Assembly: GCF_027580225.2 (NCBI RefSeq)
Contig: NC_073341.2
Coordinates: 11,566,001-11,630,000, forward strand
Origin: Misgurnus anguillicaudatus
Lineage: Eukaryota > Chordata > Actinopteri > Cypriniformes > Cobitidae
Direction: 5' to 3'
DNA: 64,000 nucleotides
A program made the position numbers and the translations under genes. Position 1 is the first letter of the stretch; every line of letters starts with the position of its first letter. The notes below the pieces were generated by a model that was not told where the DNA came from, made no database searches, and saw only the letters and a program-made list of their open reading frames with translations. Of this stretch, positions 46,625 through 58,891 are shown one piece after another.

Positions 46625-48160
46625 TTAGAGTTCAAAATTATTTGAAATATTTAACATGTAATTCTTAAAAGAACAGGTCATTTCCATCATTCTGCATACC
46701 AAGATCGGTTGGGGAGTGTGTCTTACGCTGGATAATAGCCTTGATGTGCCTGTCACAGTCAAGTGTCTAATAAGACAAATCAACACTCTTATGACTCTTA
46801 TGTACAAGAGCAAGATGACAAACACTCCTGAAATTACAACTACCAAAGGTGCCTTCAAATGATTCCAAAGTGGTCCTAATATTGATGTAAACCCCGTGTC
46901 CCAATCAGATGAGAAAAGACCATGATCTTCATTTAGTTTAGCTATTTGTTTGTGTAAAACTTTAGCCAGATTATGAACCACTTTCCCAGAACCGTCTTTA
47001 ATGTATAGGCAACATTCGGACGTAATTACCTTACATGTGTCATGTGCCCCCTTGAGAAGCTAACAGCATGTCAAACGCCATTCGATTCTGCAGAACAGCC
47101 TTTCTAATTGCGCTTACTTCATTCGAAATATTAGCAATAGAAATTAAAGTGGAGTTCGCTGTAACATCAAATGCTTCATACAATGCTTGTACTTCATTTT
47201 GTAAATCAGTTACTTCACAGATTGGAATAAGTCCTCCTAACCATTTCTTAGTATCAGAAATCAAGCGTTAAGTATGTCTCATGATTAAGTGCATAATCCT
47301 CTGACACTACTCGCATCGCTGATAAAGGTACAAATAAGAGTTTACCTCTCAGCCCTTAGGAAGTAATGGATAAGCTTTGTTACCACAAACGAAGTGTGTA
47401 CCATTAAAAGCAATTAGTGTTTCATTTGTCATTATCAGAAGAGCTTTGTCACATCTGGAAAACTGGAAACGCATTTCTAGTTTGTAATGTTTACCCCGTT
47501 TCCTTCAATATCAGAAAGAATTCCCTTCAATTTTACATTTAGAGCAAATAGATGGTTTGATTCAGTACTGTTGTATGCAGGCAAATAACAAAAATTACTT
47601 GGATAAGATAACTTTTTGTAGTGGCAAACACTGCTTGTGAATAGCAGACTGCTTTCCCATGAATAATCGACGACAACCTTAAAAACACATCTGTAAGGAT
47701 TTGACATTATCAGTGGTTCAATAATCATACACTTGTGACTTGACACCAACTTCGCCTTATGATTTGGTACAATTAAAATCCTGCAAAAATCATGAAAATA
47801 TACTCTTTACCATCCCTAAATGCCTATGCTATGGTCATTTCCAACTTTAACAATTTCAGCCATTTTCAGCATCTCTTACCAGCAATAGGGCATAGTAAGA
47901 TAAACAAAATGTCTGGTAAGGTTGCAACTTATACCAAAACCATTGACTGGTGTTCACCAAAACTATCAACTGTGGTGCACTACTTGGAGTGTTCAAAGAT
48001 GGAATAGAGGTGTCGATTATCAAATCAATTAGAATTTTACAAATGTTACCCATGTTACTTTGTTCAATGATGGAGATTAAATCAGACAGCGGTAATGGAC
48101 GTACATACAGATGTAGATTTTTGAAGAAAAGATTGACATACCCAACAATTGGAAATATTA
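46625..48160 (-). pseudogene. Retroviral env remnant (surface and transmembrane parts)
   Basis: Three open stretches in different frames (47749-47477, 47264-47040, 46981-46625). The middle one contains LQNRMAFDMLLASQGGT, similar in layout to the immunosuppressive-like segment of class I envelope proteins. It is followed, after a frameshift, by a CX6CC cysteine pattern at 47035-47009 and then by a hydrophobic membrane span (APLVVVISGVFVILLLYI) and a short cytoplasmic tail. The coding frame is broken at least twice, so no functional envelope is encoded here. Confidence 0.75.
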
Positions 48161-49878
48161 AAGAGCACCTATTATGAGATACACGTTTTTAAACATCCTT
48201 TTGTGTGTAAGTGTGTATTAGTACATGCTAACGATATTCAAAAAGTACATACCTCAAAGAAAACGATGACGCGAGTTATCGTCTCTAACGTTCGAGGACT
48301 ACAAAAAACACTCGGATTGTAGGCAACAGTTTACTTCCTGGGATTGGTGACGTAGATAAGACCAACATTATCATAGTTCAGCCCTCTCTGCTTGGCTTGG
48401 GTACGCCCTCAAAGACGGGGGTGGAGAGCGCTGAGTCAGAAGAGAGCTAAAATGGCGGAGGTTGGGAGTCCCTGCTTTGACCCTGTTTGCAAACTCTTGT
48501 TTCATTGTTTAAGCGATTAAATCTCTCGAGTAGACGCTGTCTCTTTAGATGCAAGGGCAAAATAGCACTTTATGGACTAACACAGAGGACATCATGTTTA
48601 ATACGGTTCCGGAAAAATCCAGTCAGAAGTTGTTCACGGAGTTTTCACAATAACTGCTTCTCATGAACCAAAGCTGCGCGACGTCTCCTCCTGAAAGTTG
48701 GATTACCGTGCACTTCTGGATCACAGGCTGTAAGTATTCATGTTTATTATTTGCCTTTACTGTAAGTTACGTTACCGGTAACCGGAGCTTAACATTATGT
48801 GCTTGTAGAGCTCAGATATATATCTATGTGTAGAGCTAAGCTTGCAAGCTAATTGTTTTGTGTTGTAATAATGTATTTCATAAACAACGTACCATATTTA
48901 CACACGTGTGTGTTGAATTATGCAGACTATCGTTTTTATCGATGTTTATTTAGACGTGTTTACAAACTTGCTAAGCTGTTCCAGCTAAACTGTTACCGGT
49001 AAAGTTTGTTCTCATGATCAAACTCAAGAAACTCGAAGTACAGATGATTTGTTTAACGTGATATGTATTTTACTGTTGTTTTTACTTTAAGCTTTCTTAG
49101 ATTTTGAAACGAAGTAAACACGTAATGTGTGTTGCTAATGTTGGGCCATGTAACATGTAATACATTAACGTTTTAATGAATAGTCTAACGATTTATAATC
49201 GTTGTACTCTATTGTTATAATATGTCTTTTTGACTGAATACATGTTTGTTTTATTTGTGTATATCCTAGATTCGCAGCTGGACACATCCTTCTACACTGT
49301 ATGCAAACATGCAACATCATTACACACAGTACAAGGCATATGAGGAGCAAAGGTGTGTAACACATATGATGTATTTAGCTAGTGAAACCACTACCAGTCT
49401 TAAATGTATAACTGATGATGACAAAGTTTTTTTCTCTGCATAATCATAGGAACCCAGGCAGTAGCATCGTTTCACAATGTTTCAATCACCATCATCAGTG
49501 GATGCCTTTGCCGTCCGTAGCCTGAGATTTCAGATTTGCAGCAAAAAATGTGACTTTCCCATTTATTGGAATGCTGTGCAGGTATTTAGGTATTTTAGTA
49601 ACTGTGTTAAATAAAGTAAAGTAGTATTTACTTTTAGAATAAATGAATTGCATATTTATATTTTTACAGGTTGTACCTTGCAGCCATCCATTACAATGTC
49701 ACCAAGCCATAACAAAAGCAGGAGAGGGAAAGTACAAGGCTATGTTCCCAAAACACACAAGTGACATACTGTAAGCAGTAATGTTTTATTTCAAATACAT
49801 TCATAATTAAAAACTTAATGTATGAAGCAGGGAAATAAATTATCAAAACAAAAGATTTATTGACTGCAATATTTGTAC

Positions 49879-50117
49879 AGTTATGTGGATGATGTGATCA
49901 GGCTTGTGTTTGATGAGGTATTTGAAGATAAGCTGAAGGAAACCCCGATTCCAATGGACCTGGCATCACAGTTTGAGAGACCTTCAAAGGAGGACGTGAT
50001 TGCATGCCATCTTCAGTGCAGGGGTCGTCGGAAGCCAACATTCCGATCAGGAAGCTCCAAGCATATCTGGAGAACAACACACGACAGGATGATAACCCTA
50101 AAGTGTCGTCTTAGATA
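49879..50117 (+). pseudogene. Last exon of the putative TTAA-element protein
   Basis: Acceptor tttgtacag. 79 codons to the stop TAG: YVDDVIRLVFDEVFED, then IPMDLASQFERPSKEDVIA and a basic tail. Earlier exons read in frame only partly. Function not known; likely transposase or accessory protein. Confidence 0.4.
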
Positions 50118-50540
50118 GCACCAGCTGACAAAGCTTTGATATGCCATTTATCTGAATAGATAGCTGTAAGAAGTGAATTGAACAATTTTTTGAAAGAAGA
50201 GCACAATATGGTTACTAAAGTATGTTTATTTGTATATTGTTTAACAGTTAAATAGATATTTGTAATAAATAAACTTTTGACTGACTACTATATTTTCTTT
50301 AAAGTTACATCTTTTGTTCTTTTGGGTACTTTGTTACTATAATAATACTTTAGTGTTATTGGTTTAAAAATGTAATAAAACTTACTCTAGTCCTGCGCCT
50401 CAAAGGCTTATAGTCGGTACAATAAATGTTCTGTGTGTAGGGATTTAGACAATTTGTGCAAAACCTGGATGATGAATCACGCAGGTAAGAGGCCCTGGAA
50501 CCTGTTGCATTCTCCTTAAAACCTAATAAGTAAAAACATA

Positions 50541-50822
50541 GCACAGTAAAATAGTATGTAAGCAGTATTTTATAATGAAGTTTACTATAGTAAAATAATG
50601 TAGAAATTACCAAGTGAAATCGTTTTATAATCATTTCAACAAATACTTTCTATGTGCTACATTTGGTGTTTCCATATAGTTTGCACAGTAATAGAGTATG
50701 TAAACAGTCTTTTATAATACATTTTACTATAGTAAAATAATGTAGAAATTACCAAGTGAAATCGTTTTATAATCATTTCAACAAATACTTTCTATGTGCT
50801 ACATTTGGTGTTTCCATATAGT
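50541..50822. repeat. 142-bp tandem duplication
   Basis: gcacagtaa...ccatatagt at 50541-50682 is repeated at 50683-50822 with few changes, inside the TTAA element. Confidence 0.85.
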
Positions 50823-51699
50823 TATGTAGTACGTTATAATTACCTTTTGGATGTCTTTGCAACACATTTTCGTCTTCGTTTAGCATTCTGGCAGAGCTAA
50901 GGACACCTAAAAAAGTTAAATCCAATCGCATTCATTGACGAAGATCGTTTATATCGTAACGGCCTTCTGAACTCTCTGGATCGAGCTCGAAGTGGTAAGG
51001 CAGTACAGACACCATCGTTTATAGAGAAATATAACGCTTGTTTACGTTGCCTCTGAGGCTGTGACTCTCTCAGTCAGAACCGGTGTGTCAACCCACACGT
51101 AGTCAGGGGCGTAACCTTTCAAACACACGACGAACCCAGCTGACCAATAACAGTTGAGTAGTCATCTGACCAATCCGATTACACTAGACATTTTGGGAGG
51201 CGGAGACAGGAACTAAACCGAGCGTTTTTCAGACAGTGGGAAATCGGTGAGGTATGTAAGCAATTTATAAGACTCACAATGCATTAGTTCAAGTTTTAAT
51301 AACATGTATGTACTATGGGATACTGCATTTACGTGCTAACGTGCCAATTTATTAGCATAATTGGTGCTCTTTAAGCATCTTAGCGTATGTATGAGCTAGA
51401 GTTACTGCCGAATTAAGATTACTGTGATGTTCTAACCATGGATGGAATAATGGATCTGAATCGTGAATCAGAATAGAAATCAACACAGCAAATAATGTTT
51501 GTGTTAATTTGGCTCATACACTTCAGTGTCATAATTAAAAATGACCCATTTGCCTGGTTTTAATCTGGATAAAAATCTTGTATAACAGCCTAGTGGCTTA
51601 AATTTTAAAACAAAACCCCTGTACATATGTTAAATAATAGCCAATACAAATACTGAGTGCATACATTTAGAGTGAATACATGAATCATTCTGAACAGAT

Positions 51700-51990
51700 G
51701 TGAAATACACATCACATCTAATATATCTCTAACTCTGTGTCATGTCATGAAGACAACACTTGCAACCATGTCAGTTGTGATTCTTAAAACTCAGAATGTC
51801 TCTGTTGATGGAATCAACCGGAATCCACGAAGTCTCGCCAGTCCGTCCTTCCGGGTGAATCTCGAAGTACAGCGGAGTTCCAACTGCTGTCTGCTGGAGG
51901 TTGGCGCCAATGAGACTCGTAAACATGATAAGGCTTTATTTTTCAGCGAATTTCTTGAAGGCCGCCGACATATATCTCTGTGAAAACATA
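51700..51990 (-). pseudogene. Possible 5' part of retroviral env
   Basis: A minus-strand frame with TSLIGANLQQTAVGTPLYFE lies on the far side of the TTAA transposon from the clear env remnant. Position suggests the N-terminal surface region; sequence alone does not prove it. Confidence 0.35.
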
Positions 51991-52075
51991 AAACAAAAGA
52001 GAGGAAAACAAGAGAGCTCCATGGCCAAAAAACAACTTTGTATAAACAGATTTGTTAGGAAATATCTTCTTTTGA

Positions 52076-52157
52076 CTATTGCTAGTAAATAACTAGTTTT
52101 GACTATTGCTAGGAAATAACTAGTTTTGACTATTGCTAGTAAATAACTAGCTTTGAC
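52076..52157. repeat. 27-bp tandem repeat, about three copies
   Basis: Unit tttgactattgctagtaaat plus aactagt. On the minus strand it reads as repeated LLAIVKTSY. Confidence 0.9.
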
Positions 52158-52384
52158 TCCCATAGAAACTATAGACACCCTCAGACGACTAGGCTGGTTC
52201 TGGAGAAGCTAAACATTTGCCCCCCACCCCATATCTTCAACATGAGGTGTCCCCCCCGTCCTAAAAAGCGGGGTTCTTCTCATGACCCACTCCGTCCCAC
52301 AGCATTTCGTCTGTCTAAGATTTGGGGAGTATAAGCTAATTTTGCATCTAGGTTTACCTAGCAACTTCACTGCTGAGTTTTATT

Positions 52385-52560
52385 GGTGAATTTTATTGCT
52401 GAGGGGGTACCTAGTAGGACCGCATAAGGATCGTCCCATCTTGGTTTTAGACCTGAGTGTTGTAAATTTTTATTAATTATTTGCCCTGGCACAATATTAT
52501 GTCGTCCATAATTTTTACAGCATCCTGAACCTAATTTTGCTTTTTTTGTACTGCTTCACT
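52385..52560 (-). pseudogene. End of retroviral pol (integrase C-terminus)
   Basis: Minus strand: LKPRWDDPYAVLLGTPSAIK is the typical SH3-like end of a retroviral integrase, after a degraded stretch. The rest of integrase, RNase H and reverse transcriptase were not found between here and gag. Confidence 0.7.
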
Positions 52561-53590
52561 CAAAGCCATACAATATGTAAAAAGAGTATCTGATATTAAA
52601 TGTAAATTTACTTCTGCAAGGTCTGAAGTTCATGGCAGCTATGCCATTGAATCCTCAAAAGCCTACAGACTTCCTGACATACCTGACCAGTAAAGTATTT
52701 ACCCTGATCAGAATCAATAATGTTTCATTTCATCTGGAATGATGTTTTCGAACCAGCATATTAGCCATAAAGGCAGCAAAGCCTTTCTTTGTGAAAAAAC
52801 CTATACACCAAACGAGAAAATTTCTTTTCGCCCACAATTTGCCTTAAAATGTGAACACATTTGAAAAACGCCTAGGCTTCCGACACTGTGTATCTGTGTG
52901 ACCAAATAAGGAAAAGACTTTTGGATTTACGAATTGGTGTTAAAATTTCGAAATATTGTCATTTGCCAATTGTCAACTATTTTCAAACCATTCTCATTTC
53001 TCCTTTCTGGAGCATTAAATTTGAAAGTCAGTTTCTCAGCTTTTCTGTGAGCAGTTTGTCACCATAGATGACACATTTGAGCAGTAAGAGTTCTCTGCCG
53101 TTTCAGCTGGCAAATTGTCTAAGAACACTTAATGTTTGTATATTATCTATACAGTCAGAATCATGGCTGTTTGGAATTGCTTCAGACGGACCAAGTAATG
53201 TAGCTGGATTTGATGGTGTGCCTTCTTCAATGTCTTTAACATCAAAAACAAAACTATTCATGTTACAGAAGTAACAGGAGAAAGTTTGACATTTCTCAGA
53301 GAAACTCAGTGTTATGGCCTAGGCAGCAGCTTTGCTGTGTGCCACGCAGTTGTGAATTCTGTGTGCGTCATGATGTTGGCTGGCCTATTGAGATAGCTTG
53401 TGTTATCTCATAACTTATAAAAAAACACAATAATAAAAACACTGTGATTGTTGTTGTTGTGATTGCTGCTGTTTCCAGGGTGGGCCTTGCTCTCTCTGGT
53501 TTGGCTGCCAGTTTTGTTGGTTCAACTGTCCGCCTTGTTGATTCTGCTGCCAGTTTTGTTGATCTTGGTTAGACCATGGGTTATTTGGAC
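52561..53590 (-). other. Degraded sequence between gag and pol remnants
   Basis: This should hold protease and reverse transcriptase in an intact provirus, but no motif was recognised. A GTT run is at about 53440-53470. Confidence 0.4.
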
Positions 53591-55188
53591 ATTCACTTCT
53601 GGAGTGTCCAGGCTGTCCACAGCCCCAGCATCCTTCACATTATCTTTTTGGTCTGCCTTGTCCTCTGTCTCATTGCTGTTTTTGTCCATTCCTGCTGTTT
53701 TGGCTTTGCACAGATAACAATGAGATTGGCTTGCTGTTGAGCATTAACCAGAGTGGGTTGGGCTGGTGTTGCTGTCTGTGTTTGCTGGATGGTGGGGGCA
53801 GGTGTGTTGATGAGCACCATTAAAGCTGGTTGTTCCTCCTTCAGAACAGCTTGTGTTTTTTTTCTTAGTTTTGCTCACAAGGTCGTCCAGCTGTAACTGT
53901 GCCAGCCCCCTCTTCATCTCTTTCTCTATTGTATGTATTTGCCTTCAGATAATTCTTTAAGTGCTGCTTGACTGAATGTGAAACATGATCACACAACTCC
54001 TTCTGTGTTTTGGAGTTCAGTCCGACCACAACTTCGAGTTTGGTTTGAACAGGTGCTGGCATAGCCTCCACTATTGCGTTCCTAAACAGTGCAGCTAGAA
54101 CAAAGTCTTTCTCTTGGTCTTTCTCCATATTTTCACGCCACCGTTTCAGCTGTTCTTTGTACATATGCTGTTGGATTCTCTATTTCCCTCAGCATCTTCG
54201 AGTCAATCGGCATGGGATATTTTCTGTCTGTTCTAATATTGTCAATTGCGATTCTCAGTCCAGCATTGGTCAAGAGTTCATTCAGCTTGGTCCCAACAAC
54301 ACACTTCACCAGCAGGGCTTTAATGTCTCCTATGGCCAAGACACACCCTGTTGTCTTTTGCTCAAAAATTCGTATCAATTTTCTGGCTCCTTCATGTATT
54401 TCTGAAAGACGTGCAGCTAGTCCATCAATATCCTGGGTGGCCCAGGGTATGTATTGTCCTTGTTGTCCCTTTATCAAGATTGGGCACATTGACGCAATTC
54501 CTGGTCCTGGAAAACATGCAATCTCTCTTTGTTGCAAATCCACTAGATCCACACAGCTTGCTGCCCTTGTCAAAAGTTTTCCAGGTGCATGGTCCCATGC
54601 TTTAAATCCCCACTCTCTTTCTTCATCTTCAAGATAGACGGCTGCCAGTGACTTGCTTTAGTTTTCCTTTTGTGCGAGGTTCTCTCACTGATCTGGTTTC
54701 TCAGCATGTCTGTTCCCTACTCTACACTTTCTCCTGGGGTTGTGAGGAGGTGTTTTCATCCATCCATGTTTCCTCCCTAATGTCTTCCTCTTCTGAGAAT
54801 GCATCTGTCTCATATGCCTTTTCTAAATAAATATCATCACTGTATTTGTCCATCCTTAACTTAGGCCTTACTGCTGTCCCTAAATTTGGGGTTGTTATCT
54901 GATGTAAAGCTGTGGCTGCACTGTCATATGTGTTGTGTATCTCTGGGGGCGCCATAATCTGTTTTAATGCTTTGGCAGGATCAGCATATGCGTTAAGCAC
55001 TGGGCTATGACCTTGGTGAGTATTGGAATGTGTGCTGGAGTGTGTGTAGGGGTCAGTGAACTAATTGGGGTATTGCAGGGGTTTCTCTCTATTCTTTCCT
55101 TAAATTGTATGTCACCTGTAATCATTGGTAAATGGTTATTAGGTCCCTTATAAGGAGGTGGATCAGGAAATGTTTCTTTATCTTCCAT
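53590..55188 (-). pseudogene. Retroviral gag, at least three frameshifts
   Basis: Start ATG at 55188 (minus). The first part has a PPPY late-domain motif (55161-55150), used for budding through NEDD4-type ligases. A Pro- and acid-rich stretch follows (54722-55000), then capsid (54133-54573, with PGPGIASMCPILIKGQQGQY and AIGDIKALLVKC), then a segment with the look of a capsid end (53865-54164). A CCHC zinc knuckle, CWGCGQPGHSRSEC, lies at about 53635-53594. These parts lie in different frames, so the gene is dead. The domain order matrix, PPPY, capsid, knuckle is normal. Confidence 0.8.
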
Positions 55189-55200
55189 TGTGACTTATTT

Positions 55201-55984
55201 ATTTGTCATCATATTCTAGAATTTCCCAAATCTCTTTCACAAATTTCAAGAAGTTAATTAACTTCCCTCCTGAATAAATTTTATACAGTTCTTTCTGTCT
55301 TTTCTCATCCCTTCTTGTGCTTTTTTATCTTAGGGTTGGTAATATGTACAAATGCTTCCATGTCCTCACATTGTTCCCTCAAATTTCCCATCCTTTGGCC
55401 ATTTTGTCCTCAAGTGTTTGGTATGTTTGGTCCATTAGTTTGGAAATTTTCTTTGGATGCCTGGATTTCAGACTTTACAATGATGTGGGTGTCCTATCTG
55501 TAGACACACTTCACCATAATAGAATTAATAACATGGGTCAGTTTGGAAAATTAATTTCTTCAAGGTTTCTCCCTCAAATTCTCCCACAAATAATTTTATT
55601 ACAATCTCTCTGTCACAAGCAATCAAAAGCCTACGTTCACAATGCACCATTCTTATTTATGCATGCAATACCCTATAGCTTTAGTACAGAGCAGCTGGGT
55701 TAAAACATTTATTTTTATATTCTGTACATCTTGTATTCATCTCTAATTCAGAGATAAAAGTTAATTTATTTCAATGTGTTTTATATTATTACATGTAATG
55801 TTCATTACGTCATCCTACATAATGTTGGGTTGAAATGTACTTGTAAAACACGAGGCGTGTGTAACCAAGTTTGCTATTTGATATGTGATTGGAAGTAAAT
55901 GGCTAAAACCCGTCTCCCATGTGGGTTCCTGTAATGTTATTGGGTGATAACGAGTGAGTGACTGGAGAGAGGAGATACGAGATT
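55201..55984. other. Region right of gag, no LTR recognised
   Basis: The 5' LTR and leader of the retrovirus would lie here on the minus strand. Nothing with TG...CA ends matching the left side was found. Confidence 0.4.
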
Positions 55985-56641
55985 TAGGCTACGTTTACAT
56001 GGAAACGATCTGAAAAGAAACCGCAAAAGTGGCGTTGCGTTATCACTTTTTATTCCGCGTTTATACGAGCGTTTTGAGGGGGAAATCTGCGTGCATATGG
56101 TGACGCAAAAGTGTGTGATATTCTATGTAGTATGCACTCCAGACGGCTAGGTGGCAATGTTAAGCACTGACACACAACAACACCAAGTCTCTGTGCCTGC
56201 ATACAACCTTCTTCCTGGTTCTCCCTTCTTCTTCTGGTTTGCCTCTGATGAATTGGCGCCTTCTCTGATCAGTAATACTAGCTGTGAATATTTCGTACAA
56301 CTGCTGAAAAGACTTGTATATTTATCAGAGCTGATATGGCAACTTGAAGGTCTGACGTATGGAAATAATCCGACATGTTTGTTGTTATTTTCCTGAACTG
56401 GCGCATGCCTGTGACGTAAACCCGTATGCAGCGAGAGCCACCGTGAGCAGACTTTTGCGTTTTTACTCTTTAGATGAGAACGCAATGGTAGATCGCTTTA
56501 AAGATTTCCACTCTGAAGGGTGGTTTAACTTTTTTGCGTTTTTAAGCCCCCAAAACGCCGTCGCCGTTTAAACGAAAGGCACATCCGATAAAATATTTTT
56601 ACGCTTTCACCCTCGAGCGTTCTCGTGTAAACAGGCCCTTA
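55985..56641. mobile_element. hAT-like MITE
   Basis: Ends TAGGCTACGTTTACATGG and cgTGTAAACAGGCCCTTA are imperfect inverted repeats; aacgatctg and gagcgttctcg phrases near each end are typical of this fish family. Confidence 0.65.
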
Positions 56642-57662
56642 AACAGATGAGAGTTTTCTGCAGTGAGTGAATAACTTGCTCTATGTGATAAGCGTTGTTT
56701 ATTGTGTTAACTCCGAGTATTTCTTGTGAGTACACAAAATAATCTTTGACTCAACATCTGAGTTTAAGTTTTCATCTATTTGCGTTTGTTTCAAAAGTTC
56801 AGGACTTTGATATATCTGCGAGCCAGCTCACGCTGTTCGCTTGGACACGAGAGACACGTTGAGTGTTATTTCTGTCTGTCTATGTTGTTTTTTCTACTGA
56901 TTTGCCATCCGGTTTGATCGTAAGACACGATTAAGATCGCCTATTGAGCCCAAAAGGACGGACTTGTTTACATCCATATTGTAAAGAGATATCCAGCTAT
57001 TGCCCGTAGCAACGGATGCTGTCTGGCGTTCCTACGGTTACGAGTGATGGGTGAGCATTATCGCGAGTGGACGCGGTTGCCCGGTACAGGATCTATTGCT
57101 GCTGGTTAAGGAGCACAGGTACCGAGTTTGCTTTGTTTATTTGCTCACACGAGCGAAGCTGCCATTTTAAAGTTTCAAAGGCCTCTACGATCTCAACTAC
57201 ACAGGCCTGCCATCGGGGTTGGGTACTGTTGTTTGTGAGAGTGGGCCCATTCTGTATATATGGTGGTTATTTATTGACCTGTTATTATTTGTTTACTTTG
57301 ATACTGTGATAAATCTGTTAAGATTGCATCCCATGTTATAATGAGGAGTAACAATAAGCTAAAGGTTCTCATGTGTGTATGAGAATACCATTTTGCACTT
57401 TTACCTTTTGAGATTTTGCATACCAGTGTGCATTGTAAAGTGTTATTTGGGGTTTTGCAGTTCTTCTCTTTGCTATAGTGTGTTATTCTGTGATATATGC
57501 TGTGTAGTGTAAAAATAACAGTTGAACAGTGGTCACACTTAAAGGGGGTGTGAGCTACAATTTTTGGAATATTATTTTCTTATAAAATTCTATTCTTTAA
57601 ACACAAATATATATTTTATTGCATTCATATTCATATTTTTTTTCTATATTTTGATAAAATAA
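56642..57662. other. Unassigned, possible 5' region of the Gag-like frame
   Basis: No coding. Could include an LTR or promoter of the following frame, but only one copy is visible. Confidence 0.3.
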
Positions 57663-58019
57663 ATGCACTTAAAGTGTTTATTTCAAACTGTTTGGGTTAT
57701 GAGAGTTCCTAAAAGTGGCTTTAACCCCCAGGGATCCAAAAACGCGGCGCCATTCTCACTCATGGGAGAAGAAAATATGGATAACTGGGTGGAACAGGCA
57801 CGTCTAATGATAACGGAGTGTGAATGTTCAAAAGAGGAAAAACGACGCAGAATTATTGAAAGTGTCAAGGGACCTGCTATGGAAATTATTCGAGCTGTTC
57901 GCTTCTCTACTCCAGAGGCGAGTGCAAAGCAGTATTTGGAGGCCATAGAGAGTATGTTTGGATCATCAGAGTCTGGCGAGGACCTGTACTTAAAGTTTAG
58001 GTCAATGACATCACCATAG
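57663..58019 (+). pseudogene. Gag/PNMA-like frame (capsid N-lobe)
   Basis: 118 codons. From about residue 20 it reads GFNPQGSKNAAPFSLMGEEN, then WVEQARLMI, SKEEKRRRIIESVKGPAMEI and AKQYLEAIESMFG. This is the capsid N-lobe pattern of Ty3/gypsy Gag and of the PNMA and ZCCHC12-type genes derived from it. It ends at TAG before a C-lobe or zinc knuckle. It is most likely a retrotransposon fragment; a host PNMA-like gene would be longer. Confidence 0.6.
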
Positions 58020-58167
58020 CAACGGGAAAGCATGCGTAGTCGTATGCGCGTGAGATAAATTGTGGAAAGACACAGACAGTAGGTTACTCACAGAAACAAA
58101 CTGTCATCATCAGTATTGTCTATTTCCCCTTTAAAGTACAAGGAAGGAAACATCGACGGATACAAAG

Positions 58168-58497
58168 ATGAAACCAGGATCTCTTAAGCTCCCCGAGCCG
58201 CCTGTGGTTGGTAAAGTCACTCATCATAGCATCGAGCTGAGATGGGCTTATGAAGATAACAAACCTCAAAACGGTCCACCTGAACACTGGACCCGTTTCT
58301 CTGTGGAGCACATAGACCCCAAAAAACATACATTCAAGACAATATACTTAGGCTACGGCACCCGTTGTGTTGTAAATGGATTGAAGACCAGCACTTCTTA
58401 CAGTTTCAGAGTCAGGATTACGAGACCTTCAGGAGAAAGCCTTCGTAGTCCTGTAGTCTCTGTCGTCACAACCCGAGTGCCGTCTACAGGCATATAG
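58168..58497 (+). pseudogene. Intronless fibronectin-III frame matching FANK1
   Basis: 109 codons from ATG to TAG. PPVVGKVTHHSIELRW is nearly identical to the start of the fibronectin type III domain of FANK1, a testis-enriched protein with one FN3 domain followed by ankyrin repeats. The rest (VEHIDPKKHTFKTIYLGYGT, YSFRVRITRPSGE, SPVVSVVTTR) follows the FANK1 FN3 through its end. The frame then stops where ankyrin repeats should begin. In FANK1 genes this domain is split by introns, so this looks like a retrocopy or captured piece. It lies between the Gag-like frame and a LINE start. The frame is undamaged. Confidence 0.65.
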
Positions 58498-58891
58498 AAG
58501 ATAATGCGAGGCTGCATATAAATGTTATAAAAAGAGGAAAATTCTGGTTTGGACCTTAAATCGTTAGATAGACTTTAATTTAATTTCTCTCCTCGTATTA
58601 CTGAATGACAGCACACTTCGTTGTAACGTTGGACACGTGAGTTATGTTCTCTTGTATCTCATGTAAAGACGGTACACTGGAGGGCCCTGATCATCACTGT
58701 GGAAGAGAAGGCTTCCCCTCCATGACAGACGCCACTAGCAACTTGTTACAGGGTCTTTTGTTTCAGACCCCTATCTTGTTATGTTTGTCAGAGTTTTAAT
58801 ATTCTATTTGTACTTGTTCGTTTATTGTTTCTCCAGAGTTTGTGCCTCGCCATCTATCATCCTTTAGATTTGAATGTTATATTGAACAGAC

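Larger units (their letters stand above)
48160..51373 (+). mobile_element. TTAA-flanked transposon, 3.2 kb, with exon-like remnants
   Basis: TTAA lies outside both ends. The terminal repeat AGAGCACCTATTATG matches AGAGCACCAATTATG at the right. Inside are exon-like pieces with splice sites: about 49271-49353, 49450-49580, 49671-49770 and 49880-50117. They encode stretches such as YKAMFPKHT and YVDDVIRLVFDEVFEDKL. These resemble the C-terminal half of a protein I associate with fish TTAA (Kolobok-like) elements; that assignment is tentative. It interrupts the retroviral env. Confidence 0.6.
46600..55200 (-). mobile_element. Broken endogenous retrovirus
   Basis: Read on the minus strand: gag (about 55188-53600), a remnant of the end of pol (about 52560-52385), and env (about 52000-46625), in the normal retroviral order. 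Several frameshifts are visible in gag and env. Most of pol is missing. A 3.2-kb TTAA-flanked transposon (48160-51373) sits inside env. No LTR pair was recognised at either side. The envelope features (CX6CC, a 17-residue immunosuppressive-like segment) suggest a gamma- or epsilon-like class I retrovirus; this is inference. Confidence 0.75.

Noticed and set aside
54089..54637. 182-codon plus-strand frame
   Set aside because: It is the reverse shadow of the retroviral capsid, which has the recognisable motifs on the minus strand.
57663..58019. Functional PNMA host gene
   Set aside because: Only one capsid lobe is present and the frame ends early; retrotransposon remnant is simpler.
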